Shown: positions 8,054 through 14,697 of the stretch, piece by piece | Numbering within the stretch: position 1 is the stretch's first letter | Layout of the letters: every line of letters starts with the position of its first letter | Assembly: GCF_004765785.1 (NCBI RefSeq) | Contig: NZ_SBIT01000006.1 | Location: forward strand, 1-64,000 | Reading direction: 5' to 3' | DNA: 64,000 bases | From: Halorussus ruber | Lineage (GTDB): Archaea > Halobacteriota > Halobacteria > Halobacteriales > Haladaptataceae | Program-made: the position numbers and the translations under genes | The notes under the pieces: generated by a model | What the model saw: only the letters and a program-made list of their open reading frames with translations | Told to the model about the DNA's origin: nothing | Database searches by the model: none

Positions 8054-8844
8054 CCCATCTCCTCGTCGTAGACCGACCGGGCGCGCTCGGCCCCGGCGGC
8101 GAGGTAGCCCGCGTCCACGCCGACGATTTGGTAGTCGTAGCCGTACTCGGCCCAGCGGCGGATTTCGTCGTCGCTGGTCGCCAGCGTGCCGACCGGAGTG
8201 TCGGCGTCGTGAGCGCGGTCGAGGACCGATTCGACCGCCTCGCGGAAGGTCTCTCCGGCGTACTCGCCGAAGACGCCCAGCGACCCCGAGAGGTCCGCCG
8301 GGCCGACCAGCAGGGCGTCCACGCCCTCGACCGCCGCGATGGCCCCGGCGTTCTCGACGGCCTCCTCGGTCTCGATTTGGACGACGGTGACGAGGTGATT
8401 GCCGCCGTCCTCGACCTGTTCGGCGAGATTTCGGCCGTAGTCGTTGCCCCGCGACCCCGCGATGCCCCGGACGCCCTCCGGCGGGTAGCGCACCGCTTCG
8501 ACCGCCTCGCGGGCCTCCTCGGCGGACTCGACCATCGGGACCAAGACACCGGAAACGCCGGTGTCCAGCACGCGCTTGATTCGCACGGGGTCGTTCCACG
8601 CCACGCGAGCGAGGAGCGCCGTCTCGCCGTCGCCCGCCGCGTCACCGTCGCCCGCGGCCTCGACCGCCCGGGCCACGTTCGCCACGCTTTCGAGGTCAGT
8701 CGGCGCGTGTTCGGTGTCCACGACCGCGAAATCGGCCTCCCGGGCGCAGACCTCCGCGACCGCCGGGTGACCGACCGAGAGCCACTGGCCGGTCACGGGG
8801 TCGCCGTCTCTGAGGCGTCGCTTGAATCTCGGCATCTCTGTCAT
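8050..8844 (-). CDS. HpcH/HpaI-type class II aldolase
   Basis: A 264-residue metal-dependent aldolase of the HpcH/HpaI family, which cleaves 2-keto-3-deoxy diacids or related 4-hydroxy-2-oxoacids to pyruvate and an aldehyde. Signature parts are FAVVDTEHAPTDLE near residue 35, GVLVPMVESAEEAREAV, YPPEGVRGIAGSRGNDYG, VQIETEEAVEN (metal-ligand Glu) and LLVGPADLSGSLG. Starts at 8844 (MTEMPRFK) or 8835 (MPRFK) fit the family best; an ATG at 8871 is possible. The stop overlaps the threonine synthase start, an unusual partnership. Confidence 0.9.
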   Translation of the reverse strand: MTEMPRFKRRLRDGDPVTGQWLSVGHPAVAEVCAREADFAVVDTEHAPTDLESVANVARAVEAAGDGDAAGDGETALLARVAWNDPVRIKRVLDTGVSGVLVPMVESAEEAREAVEAVRYPPEGVRGIAGSRGNDYGRNLAEQVEDGGNHLVTVVQIETEEAVENAGAIAAVEGVDALLVGPADLSGSLGVFGEYAGETFREAVESVLDRAHDADTPVGTLATSDDEIRRWAEYGYDYQIVGVDAGYLAAGAERARSVYDEEMG

Positions 8845-8935
8845 GAGTACAGCGTGGACGCCGGGCGGCAAGTAGGTTTCCGAGACGGCAGAACGATAGG
8901 AGACGTGGTTTTGTGTTTGTTTTAGTAATTTTAGA

Positions 8936-9150
8936 ATTTTCTAAAGCAATCTAAGTATTGTTAAGGATTGAGAAATCCACCGTGGCGCGCGCTGGCGCGA
9001 CGCGTTCATGCGTCGCGCCTTTCCGCGCGAGGGATGAGTAGCACAGGAGCGTAGCGACGAGCAACGCAATCGGTTGGGGAGGGTGTGGCCCGCGGTTGCG
9101 GGGCGGTGCGGTTGCGGTGACGCCTAGGCTTCGGCAATAGCTAGCTACTC
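8936..9150 (+). repeat. Dispersed GCTAGCTA repeat, copy 2 (forward)
   Basis: An AT-rich flank with CTAAAGCAAT (8941-8950) leads to a perfect hairpin (GGCGCGACGC at 8994-9003 with GCGTCGCGCC at 9010-9019, loop of six), then GAGGGATGAGTAGC, a block matching copy 1, GGTTGGGGAGGG near 9074, GCGGTGCGGTTGCGG, and the end CCTAGGCTTCGG followed by AATAGCTAGCTACT (about 9124-9149). No ORF of haloarchaeal character crosses it. Confidence 0.8.
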
Positions 9151-9262
9151 TCGACAGAGATGCGGCGAAGAAAATCCCGATAAAGATGAAACGAAGCCAC
9201 TCCCAACAGAGATTGCATCGAGGCTAGCTCCCGACAGAAGTGCATCGAAGCTAGCTACTCCC
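9137..9262. repeat. Degenerate tandem units between two facing repeat copies
   Basis: About four imperfect units of 23-28 bases lie between copies 2 and 3, each a variant of CTCCCGACAGAGATGC followed by GCATCGAAG, with GCTAGCT repeated at 9141, 9222 and 9250. They look like expansion of the repeat's terminal segment where two copies meet end to end. Confidence 0.6.
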
Positions 9263-9402
9263 GAAGCCTAGGAGTTACCGCACCTCGTCCTCCCCAACCT
9301 CCTCGTTCGCTCCGGAAGACTCGCGTCGCTCGTCTTCCGAAGCCTCACTCGTCCCTCACGCGCGTTACTCGCGCGCGCCAGAGAAAATAAATAATAGTTC
9401 CA
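9249..9402 (-). repeat. Dispersed GCTAGCTA repeat, copy 3 (reverse)
   Basis: Facing copy 2, this copy starts AGCTAGCTACTCCCGAAGCC and CTAGG, continues with the complement of GAGGAGGTTGGGGAGGACGA (about 9281-9305), has a hairpin CGGAAGAC (9313-9320) with GTCTTCCG (9332-9339), and ends in CGCGCG-rich sequence and the AT-rich AGAAAATAAATAATAG (about 9382-9397). It is closest to the copy at 32.4 kb. With copy 2 it accounts for the 600-base gap 8845-9446. Confidence 0.78.
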
Positions 9403-9446
9403 TAGTCTCGAAATTCCGCTCCCAAAAACTCACACCCCCAAATCTC

Positions 9447-9725
9447 CTACTGCGCTCGAACACTCACGATAATAAACACGTACCCGAGCGTCGTCACCGC
9501 ATAATTCACCGTCAGCAGAATCCTGCTCCCCGCGAAATCGTTGACGAACGCGCTGAACGTCGTTGCCACGGCCGCGGCGACCACGAACGAGAAACCGACC
9601 GCCAGCAGGAGCATCGAGCGGTGTTCGGTCTCGAGATAGGCCCGGGCCGCGAGCGCGACGAGCGCCAGCCCGGCGACAACGAGTGCCGCGCTGAGGGCGA
9701 CGTAGGCGACTTCCATCGGTAGCAT
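9447..9725 (-). CDS. Small three-helix membrane protein (DUF7521-like)
   Basis: A 92-residue protein with three predicted membrane helices (about residues 5-27, 37-60 and 67-88) separated by short polar loops, including LETEHRSMLLLAVGFS, a pattern seen in haloarchaeal DUF7521 proteins. Such proteins are often found near regulators, but none is adjacent here. The function is unknown. The gene lies downstream of the liv cluster on the same strand with a 105-base gap that contains no obvious hairpin. Confidence 0.75.
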   Translation of the reverse strand: MLPMEVAYVALSAALVVAGLALVALAARAYLETEHRSMLLLAVGFSFVVAAAVATTFSAFVNDFAGSRILLTVNYAVTTLGYVFIIVSVRAQ

Positions 9726-9830
9726 TTGGGTACGTGACTAATCACATGCCAGCAATTTAAAGCTGAAGCCCGTTATCAAACCGGAGAATCGGACTGAAAA
9801 TGGTCAGTCGTTCGACCGTCTGGGCCGAAA

Positions 9831-10538
9831 TCACGACCCCAGATACAGCTCCGCGATCTCCTCGGAGTCGAGGAGTTCCTCGCCGGTTCCCTCGAAGCGG
9901 TCCTGTCCCAGCTCCAGAACCACGCCGCGGTCGGCCTCCCGGAGCGCGCGCCGGGCGTTCTGCTCGACCATCAGCACCGCGGTCCCCGAGTCGTTGATGT
10001 CGCGTATCTTCTCGAACACGTCGTCGATGAGTCGGGGCGCGAGGCCCGCGCTGGGTTCGTCCAGAATCAGCAGGTCGGGGTCTAACATTAGCGCCGCACC
10101 CATCGCCAGCATCTGCTGTTGCCCGCCGCTCATCGTCTCGGCGCGCTGGTTGGGTCGGTCTTCCAGCACCGGGAATCGCTCGTAGACGCGCTCGACTCGG
10201 TCCTCGAACGCGGCGTCCTCCAGCGCCCACGCGCCCATCTTCAGGTTCTCGATGACGGTGAGGTTGCCGAAGATGTTGGTCGTCTGGGGCACGTAGCAGA
10301 TGCCGTGGTAGATGATTTCCTCGGCGGGCGTGTCGGTGATGTCCTCCCCGGCGAACTCGACCGTGCCGGTTCTGGCTTCGAGGAGGCCCGCGACGGTCTT
10401 CAGGAGCGTGGACTTGCCCGCACCGTTCGGCCCGATGACCGAGACCATCTCGCCGTCTTCGACCGTCAAATCGACGCCGTGGAGGACCAGCACGTCGCCG
10501 TAGCCGCTCTCGACGTTCGAGACTTCGAGCAGGCTCAC
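9831..10538 (-). CDS. livF: Branched-chain amino acid-type ABC transporter ATPase LivF
   Basis: A 235-residue ABC ATPase. Walker A is GPNGAGKST, Q-loop CYVPQ, signature MSGGQQQML and Walker B LLILDEPSAGLAP. The length and the short ending (SEEIAELYLGS) are typical of LivF. It is the last gene of the liv cluster, 25 bases after livG. It probably pairs with LivG as the cytoplasmic motor of the importer. The start is a GTG at 10538. Confidence 0.93.
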   Translation of the reverse strand: MSLLEVSNVESGYGDVLVLHGVDLTVEDGEMVSVIGPNGAGKSTLLKTVAGLLEARTGTVEFAGEDITDTPAEEIIYHGICYVPQTTNIFGNLTVIENLKMGAWALEDAAFEDRVERVYERFPVLEDRPNQRAETMSGGQQQMLAMGAALMLDPDLLILDEPSAGLAPRLIDDVFEKIRDINDSGTAVLMVEQNARRALREADRGVVLELGQDRFEGTGEELLDSEEIAELYLGS

Positions 10539-10563
10539 GCTGCTCCCCCCGAACGAGCGACTC

Positions 10564-11334
10564 TCACACCGAACCCCCCAGATAGGCTTCCAGCATCTTC
10601 TCGTCGGACTTGACCTCCTCGGGCGTGCCGACCGACAGCACCTGCCCGTTGTGCATCCCGATTATCTTGTCGCTGACCGACATGATGACGTCCATGTCGT
10701 GTTCCACGATGACGAAGGTCATGCCCTCCTCCGACTGGAGGTCGTCGATGCGCGAGAGGAGCCGGTCGGTCAGGTCCGGGTTCACCCCGGCCATCGGCTC
10801 GTCGAGCAACAGCAGGTCCGGGTCGGCCATCAGCGCCCGGCCCAACTCCAGCAGTTTGCGCTGGCCGCCCGAGAGGTTGCCCGCGTACTCCTCGCGCAAC
10901 TCCCAGAGTTCGAGGAACTTGAGCAAGTCCTCGGCGCGCTCTCGGGCCTGCTCCTCGCGGGACTCGACCGACCCCGTATTCGCCAGCGCGCCGACGACCG
11001 TCTCGCCGGGGTGGTCTTGGGCGGCCAACAGCATGTTCGCCATGACCTTCATCCCGGTCAGCTCGCGGGTGATTTGGAAGGTCCGAATCATGCCGCGCTG
11101 GGCGCGCTCGTCGGGCGAGAGGCCCTCGACGTGTTCGCCCTCGAAAATCACTTCGCCCGCGTCGGCCCCGTAGAACCCCGACAGGAGGTTGAACGTCGTG
11201 GACTTGCCCGCCCCGTTCGGCCCGATGAGGCCCGCGATGGTGCCCTCCTCGACCTCGAAGGTGGCGTCGTCCACCGCGAGGAGTCCGCCGAAGGACTTCC
11301 GGAGGCCCTCCGCGCGGAGGATGGGGTCGGTCAT
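10564..11334 (-). CDS. livG: Branched-chain amino acid-type ABC transporter ATPase LivG
   Basis: A 256-residue ABC ATPase with Walker A GPNGAGKST, signature NLSGGQRKLLELGRALM and Walker B LLLLDEPMAGVNP; the insertion before the signature and the terminal LEAYLGGSV are LivG-like. The ATG at 11334 overlaps the livH stop in ATGA. A much longer open frame (to 12273) extends through livH but has no support. Confidence 0.93.
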   Translation of the reverse strand: MTDPILRAEGLRKSFGGLLAVDDATFEVEEGTIAGLIGPNGAGKSTTFNLLSGFYGADAGEVIFEGEHVEGLSPDERAQRGMIRTFQITRELTGMKVMANMLLAAQDHPGETVVGALANTGSVESREEQARERAEDLLKFLELWELREEYAGNLSGGQRKLLELGRALMADPDLLLLDEPMAGVNPDLTDRLLSRIDDLQSEEGMTFVIVEHDMDVIMSVSDKIIGMHNGQVLSVGTPEEVKSDEKMLEAYLGGSV

Positions 11335-12224
11335 CTGGTCGCCTCCCCGAAGATGCCCTCCGGTTTCGACAGCAGGCCGATGATGAGCAACAGCAGGCCG
11401 ATGGCTGGCTTGTACTCGGTGGGGATGACGACGACGCTGAGTTCCTGGGTAATCCCGATGGCGTAGCCGCCAGCGACCGCGCCGATTGGGTCGCCGATGC
11501 CCCCGAGGATGACCGCGGCGAAGATGGGGATGAGCGCGGTGAAGCCCATGTTCGGCCGGATTTGAGCGTCGAGTCCCAGCAGGATGCCCGCGATTCCCGC
11601 AATCGCGCCGCCGACCAACCAGACGTAGGTCACGAGGCGCTCGGTGTCGATGCCCCGGATTCGCGCGAGGTCGGTGTCGTCGGACGCCGCGCGCATGGCG
11701 ATGCCGATTCTGGTCCGCCGCAACAGAAGATAGGTCCCCCCGAGGATGGCGACGCTGATGACGACGATGGCGACTTGGTCCGGCAGCACCCGAATCCCGA
11801 AGAACTGGGGCGCGGCCTCGATTGGCCCCGAGAAGCGCCTGCTCCCGGTCCCCCAGACGATGCGAATCAGGTTCCGGAGGACGAACGCCACGCCGATGGA
11901 GACCACCAGCAGGACGATGGCGCTTCTGGACCGGAACCGCTCGAAGACGAGCTTGTCCACGACGAGCGCGCCGACCGCCATCACGACCATGCCGATTAGC
12001 GCCGCGACCACGATGGGCAGGTCGTACTGGGTGTTTGCCGCGAACGCGAAGTAGGCCCCGACCGCCATGTAGTCGCCGTAGGCGATGTTGATGAAGTTGA
12101 GGATGCCGAAGATGAGCGTCAGGCCGAGGGCCGCGACCGCGATGATGCTCCCGACGACGAGTCCGTTCCAGAGGAACTGCGGGTCGAAGGCGGCCATGAC
12201 GAACTGCGGGTCGAACCCCGCCAT
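11331..12224 (-). CDS. livH: Branched-chain amino acid-type ABC permease LivH
   Basis: A 297-residue permease with about eight membrane helices. NFINIAYGDYMAVGAYFAF is the classic LivH signature and IGIAMRAASDDTDLARIRGI is the cytoplasmic EAA-like loop that contacts the ATPases. The ATG at 12224 overlaps the livM stop (TGATG); upstream sequence in the same frame belongs to livM in another frame. It forms the membrane channel with LivM. Confidence 0.93.
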   Translation of the reverse strand: MAGFDPQFVMAAFDPQFLWNGLVVGSIIAVAALGLTLIFGILNFINIAYGDYMAVGAYFAFAANTQYDLPIVVAALIGMVVMAVGALVVDKLVFERFRSRSAIVLLVVSIGVAFVLRNLIRIVWGTGSRRFSGPIEAAPQFFGIRVLPDQVAIVVISVAILGGTYLLLRRTRIGIAMRAASDDTDLARIRGIDTERLVTYVWLVGGAIAGIAGILLGLDAQIRPNMGFTALIPIFAAVILGGIGDPIGAVAGGYAIGITQELSVVVIPTEYKPAIGLLLLIIGLLSKPEGIFGEATR

Positions 12225-13174
12225 CAGTCGGCCCCCTCCTCGCTGCCCGCGAGCATTCGCTCCTCGTCGCCAAGCAGGCCGTAGGGCCGGTAGTACAGCA
12301 CCGCGATGAGGAGGACGCCGATGACGACCAGTCGGATGTACGGCAGGTCGCTGGCGAAGGGCACGTCGCTCGGGACGAACCGCGTGACCTGCCGGATGCC
12401 GACGATGAAGGCGGTGCCCACGATTGCGCCGAGGTAGCTCCCCGCGCCGCCGATGATGACCGCGGCCCAAATCGTGAACGTCAGGCTCGGTAGGAACATG
12501 TTCGGCGTGATGGCGTAGACGTAGTGCGCCCACAGGCCGCCAGCGAGGCCCGCGATGGCCGCCCCGAGGCCGAACGACTTGAGCTTGAACCACGTCGTGT
12601 CCTTGCCCAGAGCGAGGGGGACCTCCTCGTCCTCGCGGACCGCGTGGAGGACCCGGCCGAAGGGACTGCCCGCGAGTCGGCGGAACAGGAGGTAGCTCCC
12701 CGCGACCACCCCCAAGACCAGCAGGAAGTAGAAGAGGTCGTAGCGAATCGGCACCGACCCCTCCAGCGGGCGCTCGATGCCCTTCAGCGACTGCGCGCCC
12801 GAGGTCAGCCACCCCTCGTTGTGGATGACGAGTCTGATGAGTTCCGCGAAGCTCAGCGTGACCATGGCCAGATAGTCGCCCTCCAACCGGACGCTCGTGA
12901 CCGCGATGAGGACGCCCGCCGCCGCCGCGAGAGTGGCACCCGCCAAGAGGCCGACGAAGATGGGGTAACTCGCCCCCACGGTCCGGTTCGCCAGCAGGCC
13001 GGTCTCGGGCGGCGTCGTCAATATCGCGGAGGTGTAGGCCCCGATTGCGAAGAACGCGGCGTGGGCGAAGTTGAGCAGGCCGGTGTCGCCCCAGTGCATG
13101 TTCAGGCCGATTGCGAGCAGGGAGTAGACGCCCATGATGGTCGCTACCAGCAGGGCGAGGTCGCCTACCGCCAT
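12224..13174 (-). CDS. livM: Branched-chain amino acid-type ABC permease LivM
   Basis: A 316-residue permease. The N-terminal region has LNMHWGDTGLLNFAHAAFF, the LivM signature. FGRVLHAVREDEEVPLALGKD is the coupling loop and IGGAGSYLGAIVGTAFIV a late helix. The family's usual length is about 300-400. It overlaps livH and follows the binding-protein gene by about 105 bases (13175-13280), a gap with no recognisable feature. Confidence 0.92.
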   Translation of the reverse strand: MAVGDLALLVATIMGVYSLLAIGLNMHWGDTGLLNFAHAAFFAIGAYTSAILTTPPETGLLANRTVGASYPIFVGLLAGATLAAAAGVLIAVTSVRLEGDYLAMVTLSFAELIRLVIHNEGWLTSGAQSLKGIERPLEGSVPIRYDLFYFLLVLGVVAGSYLLFRRLAGSPFGRVLHAVREDEEVPLALGKDTTWFKLKSFGLGAAIAGLAGGLWAHYVYAITPNMFLPSLTFTIWAAVIIGGAGSYLGAIVGTAFIVGIRQVTRFVPSDVPFASDLPYIRLVVIGVLLIAVLYYRPYGLLGDEERMLAGSEEGAD

Positions 13175-13280
13175 CGGGTCACCCCCCGAGATTCAGGGCG
13201 AGGATGAAGTCCGTCTGCGGTGCGGTCCATCTGCGGGTTGTCGAGTCGTTGTGACGACATGGAAGAAGAACGGGAGGGCG

Positions 13281-14531
13281 TCAGGACGTCGTGGTGGTCG
13301 CCCCACCGCCGTCTTGGGTCAGTTCCGACGCCGAGAAGGTCTCGACCTCGGTCCACTCGCCGTTCTCGACCCGGACGACCGAGAACGGGCCGACGACGTT
13401 GCCGTTCTCGTCGAAGTTCTGCGGGTTGGCCGCGCCCTGATAGTCGATTTCGCTGCCGTTAGCCAGCGCCTGCTTGCCCTCGGCGAACGTCGTGACCTTC
13501 TGGCCCGGCGGCGCGCCGACGCTCCGGAGGTTCTGGGCGATTGCCTGCCGGGAGGCTTCGCCCGCACGCTCCATTGCTAACGCAATGAGATTCATCGCGT
13601 CGTAGGACGACCCCGAGAAGGTGCCGGGCTGTTCGCCGTGCATCTCCTGGTACTTCGAGGCGAAGTTGTCGAACGCCGGGCCGGGGGCGGGAGCCTGCCC
13701 GAGCATCCCGTCCATCGTGTCCGCGCCCATCTGCTCGATGAAGTCCGGCGTAATCACGTCGTTGCTCAGCATGAGCGGAATCTCGACGCCCAGCTCCCGG
13801 AAGTTCTGGACGAAGAGGCTGGTGACCTCGGTCGCGGCCGTCATCGAAATCACGTCCGGGTTCTGGTTCCGGATGGTGTTGATTTCGCTCCGGTAGGAGT
13901 CGGCGTTGGGTGCCAGCGGCGTCTGGCCGGTGATTTGGCCGCCCTGCGACTGGAAGAACTCGCCGACCGCCGCCGAGAAGCTCTGTGACCCCTTGTCGTT
14001 CTTGAACGTCAGGGCCATCGTTTCCCACCCTTGGTCCGTGGCGTAGGCCCCCTGCGCTCGGCCGCCGATGGAGTCGCTCGGAACGGTCCGCCAGATGTAC
14101 TCCCCGCCAACGTCGTCCAGTTGGAGCGTGCCCGCCATCGTGGAGACCAGCGGGAGTTGGGCGTCTTGGGCCGGTTGGACGAGGTTCGGCATCACGGTAC
14201 TGGACGGCCCGATGATAGCCACGACGCCCTGACTGTCCAACGTCTGGAAGCCCGAAAGCGCCGCCTGCGGGTTGGTCTCGGTGTCTTGGCGGTTGATGGT
14301 CACCTGCCGACCGTCGAGGAGTCCGGCCTCGTTGACCTCCGAGAGCGCGAGTCCGACCCCCTTCCGGGCGTTCGGCCCTATCCAGCCGAGGCCGCCGCTG
14401 AAGGGTGCGAGGTGCCCGAGGACGATGTTGTTCTGCCGCGCGCTTCCGACGCCTGCGAGGCCGACCGCGCTCGCTCCTCCGGCCAGTCGCAGGAACCGCC
14501 GCCGACGCAACGCCGTGCCATTTCTTGACAT
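13281..14531 (-). CDS. ABC transporter substrate-binding protein, LivK type, Tat-exported
   Basis: A 416-residue type-I periplasmic-binding-fold protein (Peripla_BP_6). The N-terminus RRRRFLRLAGGASAVGL fits a Tat signal; no lipobox Cys follows, so membrane anchoring is not evident, although the tail ends in a Thr-rich stretch. Mature-region features are NIVLGHLAPFSGGLGWIG, VVAIIGPSSTVMPNL and YDAMNLIALAMERAG. It delivers the ligand to LivHMGF; the ligand could be branched-chain amino acids, other amino acids or amides. The ATG at 14531 follows GGGGAGT, a fair Shine-Dalgarno; AT-rich sequence at 14545-14575 holds promoter-like elements. Confidence 0.92.
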   Translation of the reverse strand: MSRNGTALRRRRFLRLAGGASAVGLAGVGSARQNNIVLGHLAPFSGGLGWIGPNARKGVGLALSEVNEAGLLDGRQVTINRQDTETNPQAALSGFQTLDSQGVVAIIGPSSTVMPNLVQPAQDAQLPLVSTMAGTLQLDDVGGEYIWRTVPSDSIGGRAQGAYATDQGWETMALTFKNDKGSQSFSAAVGEFFQSQGGQITGQTPLAPNADSYRSEINTIRNQNPDVISMTAATEVTSLFVQNFRELGVEIPLMLSNDVITPDFIEQMGADTMDGMLGQAPAPGPAFDNFASKYQEMHGEQPGTFSGSSYDAMNLIALAMERAGEASRQAIAQNLRSVGAPPGQKVTTFAEGKQALANGSEIDYQGAANPQNFDENGNVVGPFSVVRVENGEWTEVETFSASELTQDGGGATTTTS

Positions 14532-14697
14532 ACTCCCCACGACGTATAACCCGATGATTAATAATGTTAATTAATTGCCGGGGGCGCGGGGGCTGTTTTT
14601 GAACGTTTGGGCCAACGGTTCAATTCCGCGGGGCGAGAAACATCATCGGAGCAGTAGCTCGGGAGGCGCACTCGCCGGGAAAAGCAAAAGTACCGGC

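Noticed and set aside
11331-12812. Extension of the livH frame upstream to 12812 (and livG to 12273)
   Set aside because: The extra sequence is the wrong frame of livM and livH; conserved starts with overlap signals explain the genes.
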